From Nemertoderma westbladi (lineage: Eukaryota; Xenacoelomorpha; Nemertodermatida; Nemertodermatidae), in assembly GCA_032718475.1 (NCBI GenBank), contig JAUCBJ010001840.1, positions 38,302-102,301 of the forward strand: a stretch of 64,000 nt of DNA, written 5' to 3'. Numbering within the stretch: the first letter of the stretch is position 1; each line of letters starts with the position of its first letter. The notes below the pieces were generated by a model. That model was given only the letters and a program-made list of their open reading frames with translations. It had not been told where the DNA came from and made no database searches. This document shows positions 10,555-20,636 of the stretch, in pieces. A program made the position numbers and the translations under genes.

Positions 10555-12285
10555 TTACGGTTTATGTTTGTCAACAGATTTCCGTTGGGTATTTGTTGTA
10601 ATATTACTAAGGATCCACGGCTGATTATGTTGAAGAGGCTGAAATTGACCATATATACCTGTCTTCTCTGAGTCTTGTTCAAGGAGGCATAATTTCTGTA
10701 TCAGTCTTTCGAGAATACTCCCATTCTGCGTCTTCAATTTAGCGCTTCTGACTAAGCCATCGCCACTGTAGTTAGGTTCTAAGACAGTAGCTGTAAGCCA
10801 ATCCCGCCGTGGCCGTACAGGGTCATGAATTAAGACGATATCACCAATATTTAGATTTGGTCGTTGGCAAAACCACTTCGATCTTAGGCGTTGAGAAGGT
10901 AAATAGTCAATCAACCAATTGTTCCAGAATCGTTGAGTCAGGAGTTGAAGAACTTTCCAGGTGCGTCGGGAATGAAGATCATTATCCTCCATTTCGGATA
11001 TTGGTATCGTAATGGCTGGTTTAGAGAAGAGGAAATGTGCTGGAGTGAGAGCTTCAGCTGATTCAGAAGATTGCGAAATACGTGTTAATGGTCGGTTGTT
11101 CAAAACTAATTCGATCTGAGCCAACAATGTGCGCAACGCCTCATCATCCAAATACGTGTAAGTCTCATCCTCGGGCAACAGTTTGTAGAAAGCTTGTTTG
11201 ACACTTTGTACCAGCCTTTCATAAGTTCCCCCATACCAAGGAGCGTGGGGTGGAGTAAAGTACCAGTCTATGAGGTTTATTTGATGATTATCAAGAAGCT
11301 CGTGTAGCGATTGCGTATTCCACTCATTGATATTATTACGAAGCTCTTTCTCGGCTGCTACGAAGTTTCCTCCATTATCAGAGGTGATATGATGTGGTTG
11401 TCCGCGCCGTGCGATCAATCTGGACAATGCGGACAAAAACGAACCCATGTTAGCTTGATACAAAACGTCCAGATGGATCGCCCTTGTAGTCATACATACC
11501 GCCAATAAGCCCCATCGTTTGACAGTAGTTCTGGCGCGCTTAACTAATATCGGGCCAAACATATCCACTCCACAATTGGTAAATGCTGGCTCATATGCCG
11601 CCATCCGAACGTTGGGTAGATCTCCCATCTGTTGCTTCATCAGTGGTGAGTTGTATCTCCGGCAGTGAAGACAATTGCGCATAACATTCCGTAGATACTT
11701 CCAGGGTGAAACTAGAAAATAGTGTTGTCTCAAATGACTCAAGATATGGTCTCTTCCTGAGTGATTAAGTTCAAGGTGAGTGTCATGAAATAATTGTTCC
11801 AAGAGGAGTGGTTCGCGCAACATGATAGGATGTATAGTGTCATAGGACACTGGAGCCATTGTTAGGCGTGTTTGAACTCGAATAATCCCATTTGACATGA
11901 TTGTGGCAACATGCTGAGGGGGGATAGGGTTATTATGTTGATGTTTCAAAAAAAGTTCTGGATCTGCTATTCTTTGTGAGAGGCGAAGTCTCATTTGTAA
12001 ACTGGTCCTTAGTTCTTCTAGTGTTAATGGACCAAAAAATCTAAGAGGTTTCTCGGTCGTATTGGGATTCTTTTGTCGCCAACAATACCAATGTGCCATG
12101 CGGCGAATGTAGCAAATATCCCGAATCGAGGCACGAAGACTTTGCTGACTGCTCAGAAGTCTTTTCAACCAAGGATGCAATCCTTTGTCTAAGTTTGGAA
12201 ATTTAATCTCTTTACTTGAACCTCTGGGAATTGGGGTAGGATCATCTTCAACATTTATTATTGTATTGGTTTCTCCTGAAATCAA
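10555..12285 (-). CDS. BEL-2 integrase region of pol
   Basis: A 576-codon open frame with no ATG at its start, so it is the continuation of pol after a frame change. About residues 160-215 form an H-x-H...C-x2-C zinc domain (HDTHLELNHSGRDHI ... NCLHCRRY). The DDE core follows, with Asp in CGVDMFGP (about 240), Asp in TSDNGGNF (about 300) and Glu in WYGGTYERLVQS (about 353). The C-terminal DUF5641-type domain has RLRSKWFCQRPNLNIGDIVL. In the intact element this protein joins the cDNA to chromosomal DNA. All three catalytic residues are present. It is linked to the upstream frame through an 8-base C run on the coding strand. Confidence 0.92.
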   Translation of the reverse strand: MISGETNTIINVEDDPTPIPRGSSKEIKFPNLDKGLHPWLKRLLSSQQSLRASIRDICYIRRMAHWYCWRQKNPNTTEKPLRFFGPLTLEELRTSLQMRLRLSQRIADPELFLKHQHNNPIPPQHVATIMSNGIIRVQTRLTMAPVSYDTIHPIMLREPLLLEQLFHDTHLELNHSGRDHILSHLRQHYFLVSPWKYLRNVMRNCLHCRRYNSPLMKQQMGDLPNVRMAAYEPAFTNCGVDMFGPILVKRARTTVKRWGLLAVCMTTRAIHLDVLYQANMGSFLSALSRLIARRGQPHHITSDNGGNFVAAEKELRNNINEWNTQSLHELLDNHQINLIDWYFTPPHAPWYGGTYERLVQSVKQAFYKLLPEDETYTYLDDEALRTLLAQIELVLNNRPLTRISQSSESAEALTPAHFLFSKPAITIPISEMEDNDLHSRRTWKVLQLLTQRFWNNWLIDYLPSQRLRSKWFCQRPNLNIGDIVLIHDPVRPRRDWLTATVLEPNYSGDGLVRSAKLKTQNGSILERLIQKLCLLEQDSEKTGIYGQFQPLQHNQPWILSNITTNTQRKSVDKHKP

Positions 12286-12286
12286 C

Positions 12287-15200
12287 CTAGATTTGGGGGG
12301 GGTATACTCTATTGAGAACTATCTCCGCTCCCTTGGGGAGATTTAGATCTCGCAGTACATGAGGCCACTCATCTTCTGTCTCCCACAAGAAATCTGGACC
12401 TTTCCACCATATGGAAGAATTGACTAATTCTTCTGCTGTTGAGCCACAACAGGCCAGATCAGCTGGATTAATGGTACCAGCTATATGACGCCATTGATAT
12501 AGGAGTGATTGTTTTAATATTCGAGTCACCCGGTTTGTTATAAACACAGAGAGTTTATGTTTACGGTTATGCAGGTATTGTAATACTATGGTAGCATCAG
12601 TCCAATAATATTGTTCTACCTTAAGAGTAAGTTCAGCTGTGATGATCTCAGCAAGTTCAGTTCCCAGCACAGCAGCTTGTAATTCTGCCTTAGGGGTTGA
12701 TAGTTCTTGTTTAGGCATAATACGAGATTTTGAAGCAACAAAGGTTACTGAAAATATACCCTTCAACTCTCGTCTAAAATAGGCCGTTGCACCCATCCCA
12801 TTATCACAAGCGTCAACAAAGACATGAAGTTGAAGTTGTTCGGTTGTTTGCAAGTGAGGAAAGTATGTTCTGGGAATAGTTAATTGTTCTATATTTTTAA
12901 GGTCCTTTTCCCACTTACTCCAGGCCTCAAACAGAAGTTGGGGAATAGTATCATCCCAATCTAAATCTAAAAGCCAAGTTTTCTTAAGCAAGAACTTAGC
13001 CCTCATAATTACTGGCGCAACATATCCAAATGGGTCGAAGACCTTGTGCATTTTCGAAAGGCATTGGCGTCGTGTTTTTGCTGGCACATTATCGATAAAG
13101 GCAACTGTGAAGTAGAACTCATCTTCTTGCATTCGCCAACGTAGTCCCAATGTTTTCATTACTGGGAGCTGCTCTACATCTAAGTCTAGGGTAGGGGAGG
13201 CCCGTTCTTCTGGTGGAAATGTCTGTAGTAGTTCCTTGCTGTTGCTAGCGAATTTCACCAGTCGAAAGCCACCCCGGAGCAGGCAATCTTGAACACCATG
13301 AGCAATATCAATTAAGTTTCCACTGATTGGATGTGACTTAAGAACATCATCCATATATAAACTATTCTTTATTGTTTCAATTATAACCTTTTTGAAATCA
13401 TTGGCATTGTCATCAGCTGTTGCATACACAATACTCTCAGCATTGCTAGGTGAGGATATTACTCCAAAGGGTTGGCACTTCATCCAATATTGGCTTGGCT
13501 CACCTTCGAGCTCAGTTGTCGGCCACCAATAATATCGGAGGCTGTCTTGGTCCACTGGGAGGGCACGTACCTGTAGAAACATTGCTTCTATATCTGCTAC
13601 GAAAGCTACATTAAACTCACGAAATCTAATAAGAATTCCTACCAAAGATTGTAATAAGTTTGGTCCAGGAAGTATCTCTGTATTGAGTGATTTACCTTTA
13701 TATGTGGCATGACAGTCGAAAACAACTCGTACAGTGTTGGGTTTGTTTTCATGGGTTACAAAATGATGCGGCATAAAATATGACCTGGGACCAAATTGTT
13801 GTTGGTCAGATGGAACCAATTCTGCGCAATCAATTTTGAGGTATTTATCCATTTGATGTTGATACATATCTAAATATTTAGGGTTCTTCTTCAGCCTTTT
13901 TCTCATGTTCAGAGCTCTATTATATGCTAGGCTAGAATTGTTAATAAGCTGTGGAGGATCATCCCGCCACAGCAGGCCAGTCTGATAATGTCCATCAGGC
14001 AGAAGTTTGCGCGTCCGATGCTGGATCTCCACAGCATGGAGGTCGTCTGGAGACATTGCTAATTTATCCTCATTCACGTTAGTGCTGTCATTCTCAAGCC
14101 ATCGTTGCATGGCCAAATCAAGAGTCATATTATCCAAGGCTGAACATTCTTCATTATTATGATAATCGTCGTTGGTTCTAGATGATTCACTATGAGTCAC
14201 CAAGTGCATTAAGGTATCGTAAGTATCCTGAGTGGGCAGTTCAGTCATGTCTCTACCTAAGGCTGCCAATTCCTGTTCTATGAATGTATCTTGTAGTCGA
14301 CATACTGATTCATGAGTGAGTATTTCAATGTAATTTATACTCTCAGATTCTCTCTCTTTTAATGTTCTCTCTGATGGTCCCGAACAATACCATCCAAGAG
14401 GTGTTCGTGCCGCAAATGGCGAACTGTATTTGGATGACCCCACTCCCAAGAAAGCTGCCGGGATTGTTTCTAAAACGCGAAAGGCTTCAGGGCAGTTCTG
14501 CCCTATGAGCATGACAACCTTAGGATCTTCAGCCGTTGCTAGAGGAATCTGGTATTGTTTGGAAAAATCATCACTCAACCAGTCATGGGGAGTCCCAAGT
14601 GCGTTTTTTAAACCATTCATACGTATAATTTTGATGTTCTCTGCCATTTCCCCTTCCACGTCATCCCTGGCTGGACTAAGTTTACCCTTTGCCACTACCG
14701 TAGGCATCTCTTGGTACCAGGCTACGGCCGTTAAGTGCAGGTTAGTTTCTTTGGTTACTCCAAACAACCGGTCGAAAATATCCCCATCTAGAAAGGTAGT
14801 CGAGCTACCCGTATCTACAAGAGCATTAACAATTGTTGAACCCTTATCGCCATTTAGTCTCAAGGTCAAAACCGGAAATTCACGCACTGGACCACCTCTA
14901 CGATTGAGTCTACAGGAAATTATGGCAGCATTATCGATAAAATTTGACTCATGTTCTGCAAACTCAGTAACTCCATATTCATCACCAGCAGCATCTGAAT
15001 CTGTCTCAGATTCTACTATTCTCATTGCAGCCTCTTCTCGTTTAGTTTCACGTGAGGTAAGTTCTTCTTTATGAAGGATAGTGTGGTGGGCTTCACCACA
15101 AATTTTACAACGATTTTTATTCTTACAATGGGACCGGAGGTGGAGGCTTGATAAACAGTTGTAGCAAAGTTTTTCACGTTGACAAAAGGATCTTCTTTTC

Positions 15201-17959
15201 TCTAGATTCATCTTATTAAAGTCTTCACATTTAAACAAGTTATGGGTATCTCCACATTTAATACATTTCAACTCACCTGTCCCTCTGGATACAGTTGGTT
15301 TGGGTGGGATATTTTGTTTAGAAGGTCGAGTGATAGCATTAAGAGCCTTGGATTGTTGATGTCTTCCTTTTGCTGGCTTATGCAATTTCGCCACTATCCG
15401 ATTTAAGAACTCATCATCATCACTTGAGTCATCTGTTCTTACTGCATTTACCCTCGAAATTCTTTTAATATCTTTATTAAGAATTGTGGTATTATTGGGC
15501 TTTGCAACAGGCATTAAAACCAGAATATCCACCTCTTCTTCCAAAAACTGGACAAAATGTTCGGCTTTGGCAATATTAGGATCATTCAATCGACGCTGGT
15601 GACGTAATTGTGCCTTTACCCATCGTCGACGAGTGGGTTCTGTTAACTTAGCTGCGAGATCGTTCAATATCTTAGTGTTATCTAGCTGAGGTCCAGCCCC
15701 GAGTTGATGCAGCTGTTGGAAAGTCCATTTTACCTCATCTGCGAATTCAATTACCTTTTCAGGTTGGCTTACAGGTTCCATTTTCAAAAGTTTCTCCAAT
15801 AATGATGCAATTATGGATTGCTCTCGACCATAACGTTTGTTCAAACCTTCCCAGGCCTTTATGAATCCATCCTGAAGACCAACACAACTTTCTACCATCC
15901 TTAAAGGTGCATCTTCCACCATAGCCATCAAATAGTTCAAGTTTTCTTGATCCGTCAAGTGGAATCCCAAAACTGCTGTCTCAAAGTGATGTCTGAAGGT
16001 TACCCAATCATCTGCAGCACCAGAAAATTTCTTTAACTTTATTTTTGGAAGATTTCTCTCAGCCGTAAGTCTATTCATAGCATGTGCTATGGTTGGTTCC
16101 ATTGATGAAGTATTAATTCTACTGGACTGAAGCATCCCTATGTCCCTCGATACCAAAGGAGGTGGACACCCTTCACCCAGTGGAGCAGAAGTTGAATTTG
16201 ATCTATCAATATTATCCTGGTATGTATTATTTACTAGTTGAATTCTAGAAAGGTTATTGTGAGTTTGACCTCCTGGAGCATTCATACTACCATTGGAAGT
16301 TAGAGTTTCATGAGGGGGCAGTTGGGCCGTATCTGCATTGAGCGCAACTTCTGCTTGGATCCTATCCACATGATCAAAGCAACTCTTCCGAAGGTCCTTT
16401 AACCGTATGTCCATGTTCTTGGCTAGCTGACTTATGTGCTGTCCCCAGTGCCCATGGGGTGGTTGTAAACCCTGTATTTCATTAATCTTCTGGGATAAAC
16501 CCTGCAGACTCTGCTCCATTTCATATCTCCAATTCGAATATTGGTCTATTGGTGACCATCCCATTTTATTATCGTATATAGCATGTGTGTGTTTAGGAAT
16601 GGTTCCGCCTATACTTGTAGAGTATTGCATGGATATTGGAGGTGGTACAGGTATTGATTGTATCCTTGGATGTAAGATAACCTTTGGTTCTCTCGAGGTT
16701 TGATACCTCGGTGAAGATAATTGTGGTCTATTTCCACTTCCAGGATTCTTCTGGAAATAGTGGGAGGATGGTGCCATCTCAGTGTCCTGCCGCTCATATC
16801 TAATCTCTGAGGTTACATGTCTTGGCTCAATTCTACCAGGTTTAGGAGTTCCTTTTGCCTCTTTCAAAGCCTCTGATTCTAGGAGAATTCTATGTTTTTC
16901 CGGTGGAATTTCGTAAGCTCGCCTCTTGTTAGATACTGGTGGGCAAAACTCAACATGACGTGACAAGTCGGGTTGGGTGGTTACAACGTTGACCTTCATT
17001 CCCTTTCTATCTTCTAGGTTTTTGTCTATGAAGTGATCCTCTTGATTTTCTTCCATAACCAACCGATTCAAATCAGGTACCAGGGGTTGCTGTAAATATC
17101 GCTGCAAAGTCTCGGAACTGGGATTAATTGGAGATGAGCTGATAGGTCCTCTTGCAGCTGGTAGCAAAGACTGCCCTTCTTGTCCAATTGAAACAAAAGG
17201 GGCATCATCCAGAATGGTGTCATTTACTTCCTGCAGCTGGGACTGTAGACGGATAAATTTCTGTTGTTGATCTAGGGCATCATTCTGCAATTGAAACTCC
17301 ATATCTTTCAGTTTCTTCTGTTCCGCTAACTCCTCAAATATATTATCTTGATGATGTTGTTCCGCAGCAACTCTTTCTTCAACCTCTCGTTTCTTAGATT
17401 GGGCTATCCTTTCTTCCACAGCTTGTTGGTTGGCTCTCTTCTGGGAGCTCAGTATTATGTTATCTCTCAGTTGTTGTGCTTTTGTTTGCTTTCGTTGAGT
17501 GATCAATTCTTCCTGTTGTTGATATTCCTTAAGGCGACGATCCCTATGTTTCTTTGCTATTTCAAAGCGTTGCATCCGGTCCTCCCTTTTTGAAGAGGCA
17601 ACACTGCTTTCACTTAATGTGCAGGTCGGGGATGAAAATAGAGGCATCATTACTCCTGCTGCTCCACACCATTTTTGGTATAGACTAGATATTTTTTGGT
17701 ATCTGCCATCGTGCTCACGTGCGCGCATCTGTAATCTATGATCAAGAGTGTCCAATTGTCGGGCCTTGGCAACGAGACGTATCCACTCCAAATGAGACAT
17801 AAGGCGTTGTCGTTTTGCTTCTAATTCAACATTCCATGTGTATACTTCGTCTGGACGGTGAGCCTGGAAATACTCGTGGGTGAGTTTTGCTTCCAATCGT
17901 TTAGATACCGTGTCGACGCTGATAAATATCCGGAGCTTATGTGGTCTAAACGTCCACAA
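12287..17959 (-). CDS. BEL-2 gag-pol polyprotein (gag, protease, RT, RNase H)
   Basis: A 1890-codon open frame, entered by a frame change from the upstream gag start rather than by its own ATG. In order: a coiled-coil region rich in Q/E/R (about 110-260); a DUF1759-type gag domain starting KIKLKKFSGAADDW (about 636); zinc knuckles CIKCGDTHNLFKC and CYNCLSSLHLRSHC (about 896-950); aspartic protease VDTGSSTTFLD (about 1047); RT with VADIEAMF (about 1450) and SLYMDDVLKS (about 1533); and RNase H with LHVFVDACDNGMG (about 1713) and INPADLA. All catalytic boxes are intact. It ends at ...VYPPQI because of one extra or missing base in the C tract at 12295-12302. The enzyme part of this copy still looks well conserved. 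Confidence 0.94.
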   Translation of the reverse strand: MWTFRPHKLRIFISVDTVSKRLEAKLTHEYFQAHRPDEVYTWNVELEAKRQRLMSHLEWIRLVAKARQLDTLDHRLQMRAREHDGRYQKISSLYQKWCGAAGVMMPLFSSPTCTLSESSVASSKREDRMQRFEIAKKHRDRRLKEYQQQEELITQRKQTKAQQLRDNIILSSQKRANQQAVEERIAQSKKREVEERVAAEQHHQDNIFEELAEQKKLKDMEFQLQNDALDQQQKFIRLQSQLQEVNDTILDDAPFVSIGQEGQSLLPAARGPISSSPINPSSETLQRYLQQPLVPDLNRLVMEENQEDHFIDKNLEDRKGMKVNVVTTQPDLSRHVEFCPPVSNKRRAYEIPPEKHRILLESEALKEAKGTPKPGRIEPRHVTSEIRYERQDTEMAPSSHYFQKNPGSGNRPQLSSPRYQTSREPKVILHPRIQSIPVPPPISMQYSTSIGGTIPKHTHAIYDNKMGWSPIDQYSNWRYEMEQSLQGLSQKINEIQGLQPPHGHWGQHISQLAKNMDIRLKDLRKSCFDHVDRIQAEVALNADTAQLPPHETLTSNGSMNAPGGQTHNNLSRIQLVNNTYQDNIDRSNSTSAPLGEGCPPPLVSRDIGMLQSSRINTSSMEPTIAHAMNRLTAERNLPKIKLKKFSGAADDWVTFRHHFETAVLGFHLTDQENLNYLMAMVEDAPLRMVESCVGLQDGFIKAWEGLNKRYGREQSIIASLLEKLLKMEPVSQPEKVIEFADEVKWTFQQLHQLGAGPQLDNTKILNDLAAKLTEPTRRRWVKAQLRHQRRLNDPNIAKAEHFVQFLEEEVDILVLMPVAKPNNTTILNKDIKRISRVNAVRTDDSSDDDEFLNRIVAKLHKPAKGRHQQSKALNAITRPSKQNIPPKPTVSRGTGELKCIKCGDTHNLFKCEDFNKMNLEKRRSFCQREKLCYNCLSSLHLRSHCKNKNRCKICGEAHHTILHKEELTSRETKREEAAMRIVESETDSDAAGDEYGVTEFAEHESNFIDNAAIISCRLNRRGGPVREFPVLTLRLNGDKGSTIVNALVDTGSSTTFLDGDIFDRLFGVTKETNLHLTAVAWYQEMPTVVAKGKLSPARDDVEGEMAENIKIIRMNGLKNALGTPHDWLSDDFSKQYQIPLATAEDPKVVMLIGQNCPEAFRVLETIPAAFLGVGSSKYSSPFAARTPLGWYCSGPSERTLKERESESINYIEILTHESVCRLQDTFIEQELAALGRDMTELPTQDTYDTLMHLVTHSESSRTNDDYHNNEECSALDNMTLDLAMQRWLENDSTNVNEDKLAMSPDDLHAVEIQHRTRKLLPDGHYQTGLLWRDDPPQLINNSSLAYNRALNMRKRLKKNPKYLDMYQHQMDKYLKIDCAELVPSDQQQFGPRSYFMPHHFVTHENKPNTVRVVFDCHATYKGKSLNTEILPGPNLLQSLVGILIRFREFNVAFVADIEAMFLQVRALPVDQDSLRYYWWPTTELEGEPSQYWMKCQPFGVISSPSNAESIVYATADDNANDFKKVIIETIKNSLYMDDVLKSHPISGNLIDIAHGVQDCLLRGGFRLVKFASNSKELLQTFPPEERASPTLDLDVEQLPVMKTLGLRWRMQEDEFYFTVAFIDNVPAKTRRQCLSKMHKVFDPFGYVAPVIMRAKFLLKKTWLLDLDWDDTIPQLLFEAWSKWEKDLKNIEQLTIPRTYFPHLQTTEQLQLHVFVDACDNGMGATAYFRRELKGIFSVTFVASKSRIMPKQELSTPKAELQAAVLGTELAEIITAELTLKVEQYYWTDATIVLQYLHNRKHKLSVFITNRVTRILKQSLLYQWRHIAGTINPADLACCGSTAEELVNSSIWWKGPDFLWETEDEWPHVLRDLNLPKGAEIVLNRVYPPQI

Positions 17960-18186
17960 GAGACAGTGGGGTCAATACCCTCCAATTTCAACTGCATACA
18001 AGCTGATAAGTAGGAGTCTGTGGCTCTCTCACTAAGAGGTCTCGTTGTTACAGCTAATAGCTGGTGTTCTTCTGATTTGGTTTCATCACTTTCTTGCTGT
18101 GGGGGAACTACTGTTAAGTCAGAAGCTGATGGCGAATTAGTCGGATTTTCCCCATCTGTGGTATACTGTCCATTATCATTAGACAT
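17821..18186 (-). CDS. BEL-2 gag N-terminus
   Basis: A 121-codon frame begins with ATG (MSNDNGQYTTDGENP) at 18186, an acidic, Ser/Thr/Pro-rich start usual for BEL/Pao gag. It overlaps the 1890-codon frame by 139 nt. Similarity and composition suggest that the protein passes from this frame to the other near ...HISSGYLSAS, so a single indel probably separates them. Programmed frameshifting is an alternative, but I see no slippery heptamer. Confidence 0.7.
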   Translation of the reverse strand: MSNDNGQYTTDGENPTNSPSASDLTVVPPQQESDETKSEEHQLLAVTTRPLSERATDSYLSACMQLKLEGIDPTVSCGRLDHISSGYLSASTRYLNDWKQNSPTSISRLTVQTKYTHGMLN

Positions 18187-20033
18187 GTTTAAAATTGATA
18201 TATGAAATATTCAACAAAGGCCTAATAAAGCCAAATGGTCTGAATGTCTTAAAAAGAAGTAGGCTTACTACTACTTTTACTGAACCGAATATAAATGTTG
18301 GGTACTCTATCTGTACCTATTGGGAGCAGTAGGGAAGCGTAATATGATATCACTTTTTCACAAAAGATTGTATTCAATCGTGGCCAGTGGATAGCCTAAA
18401 AGATTAAAATTGGCTGAAACAGACAGGTAGGTACCGATACTGTGTTTATATTTTAAGCTTAACTGCAGAACTGCAATCAAAAACTAGTAACTTACATTTA
18501 GGCAAACACAAATATATTTACAGAATTAATAGGATTTACTGCTAGACTGAAGCAGTTAATTACTCATAAGACGAGGGTGAATAATGTCTATATTGTAAAT
18601 ATTGAAGTAGGACCTACCTAGATACACAATTAAATAGGCCTATGCACTATGGCAGCTTGGGCTGTTGGGCAGTGTATTAAATACTAAATACATATAGGCT
18701 AGCTATATACTGATATTTATATAGATATGAACCATATATTGGTAGATACTAGACAATCTGTCAGTGCCTATACTCAGATATCGGTACTTTATATATATAA
18801 TAACGAAATAACGTCTGAGTTGAGTATATGTAGGACGCTATTACCTTTAATATTATTATGTAATAATATTAATATACACACTTTAATATACAATAATAGC
18901 CTATCAAATACTGGTACTGAAATTGGTTAACTCGGTCTATCAACCAGTTATGAGTTCTGGAGTTAACTAGGTTATATACCGTACAGATATATAGATATAT
19001 ATATATATATATACCGGTATATATAGCAGTATAGGCTGATAGGCAAAACTCCTGATACCGGTATACCACTAAATCTGAACAGAAGCAGAAGGTATATATT
19101 TATTTAATTTATGCAAAATATTACCAGTACCGGTATCAGAATTTAAATTTGATATTTCTTGGAATTAAAATTTGAATTAATCTGAATGTGGGAATGTGAA
19201 AATGCACAACTTCACAGATCATCAGATTATAATCATGAATAACTAAAATATTAGGCCTACCTGTGTTCAGATTAGATATTTAAGACCGGTAGGCCTAGGC
19301 TACTCGCAAATGTACGGTAGCAGGGACACAGACTGCAGGACTGACAGAAAACAGGTTCAAGACTGTATTGGCCTAGGTAGGCCTATATCTGTATATAAAA
19401 CAAACACACACACAAAAGTGCAAAAACATAAACAACTCAAATACACCTGAAAGTTTAGGTCTACTCATTCACAAAACTACCGCTGATTGAGCTTAGTTCC
19501 CTAATGTATGAATAGGGTTGTATTTAGAGTATAGGTACCAGTATAAAATTTATTACAGGTACCGCACCGGTAATTATATATATTGCAAATCTATACGGTA
19601 AACTACCGACAGACCGGTACGTTCCCAGCAGAAATGTCGCAATATAAAAGGATGTTTGCAGGTTTGGCCAATTAAATGTCAGAACGCGGTTTGACATTGA
19701 CAGTTTAATTCAGCCGGTAAACATATAGGTTTGTGCCAAAAACTAAATTAAATTTGGCGGAAAAACAATAATAATGACTTGGATTGATTATAATTTTTCC
19801 AGGGCAAATGTTCGACCGGTTGCGGAAGCGAACGTCTGTCCTACCCAGCGCATATACACAGGTTGATGACCAACTGACAAAAGACACTCGATATGCGAGG
19901 TAATCTAAAGTAAATTGATCGCAGACTACAGAGTCTTTGGTGAAGAGCTGCCGTAGTCCACTAATCACCAAGGCTGCTGAGCCGAGGAAATTGTGAAGAA
20001 CTGCGATTTTATTTTAAATTCAAAAGTTCTTAT
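18187..20033 (-). other. BEL-2 5' leader
   Basis: A very long (about 1.85 kb) AT-rich leader separates the 5' LTR and the gag ATG. It is rich in GGTACCGG and TAGGCCTA type short palindromes and TATATA runs (18990-19020). The sequence directly inside the LTR (minus strand ATAAGAACTTTTGAATTT) is not an obvious tRNA 3'-end complement, so no primer-binding site is assigned. Confidence 0.5.
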
Positions 20034-20636
20034 TATCACGTTGGCTAAAAGAATCCTTTGTGAAGATTCTATAGCCGGGAAGGAAATAAGGAGGGCCGGT
20101 TGCGGTACTCCAAGTATTTCTTACCCTGGGCCACGTGTAAGCCTTGACTGGGCTGATAATTCTAGAGCTCCTTTTATAAGGATGTCCAAACCTCCCAAAC
20201 AGACTCCAGGCTCTCCCTGCACCTTAATATAAATACCCAAACTGCCAAACCCAATAGAGTTACCTGATTGCCAAAGTTACCTTGCTCGCTTGACCGCGAG
20301 TGAAGCCCCTCCCCACGGCGGAATAGAGTGACGGAAATATAAGTTGTAACCCACGATATAATAGAGAACGGACGACGGACCCGGTGACCTGGTGGATTGT
20401 TCTAGGCGCTGGTGAGTAATGTTGTTTGTTATTGTAGGATTGGGAACAAATCCCATAAGAACTTTATGAATTCTCCCAGTCAGTAGTTAGCAGTACTGCA
20501 GTATGCCTACATCGGTAGGCTACTCTCTGTGTTGCAGGAGTAGTGCAGTCGTGTCCTGTCACTTCTGCTGTCTGCTATCTGATGGATACCGGAAGTGTCA
20601 TTTTGTCATTTTACAGGCCACCAGGTGACGTCATAC
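20034..20636 (-). repeat. BEL-2 5' LTR
   Basis: Direct repeat of 8525-9127 with about 4 substitutions; core 20037-20634. On its right side the sequence continues ACAGGGTATTTCTATT, exactly the minisatellite phase interrupted at 8527. Confidence 0.93.

Larger units (their letters stand above)
8528..20634 (-). mobile_element. BEL-2: nearly intact BEL/Pao LTR retrotransposon inserted in the minisatellite
   Basis: A minus-strand element of about 12.1 kb has two LTRs of about 598 bp in direct repeat, a 5' leader of about 1.85 kb, gag-pol, integrase and a 3' region of about 1.4 kb. The LTRs differ by about 4 substitutions (near 8613/20123, 8660/20170, 8839/20349 and 9108/20617), so the insertion is young. 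Both flanks are minisatellite: the left ends ...ACAGGGTAT and the right begins ACAGGGTATTTC. The shared sequence allows a target duplication of 4-9 bp, with exact LTR ends ambiguous because of micro-homology. The coding region is broken only by two frame changes, near 17900 and in a homopolymer at 12295-12302. Confidence 0.93.

Noticed and set aside
14430-15074. 214-codon plus-strand frame antisense to BEL-2 gag-pol, and similar antisense frames in BEL-3
   Set aside because: They mirror conserved coding sequence on the other strand and show no domain of their own.
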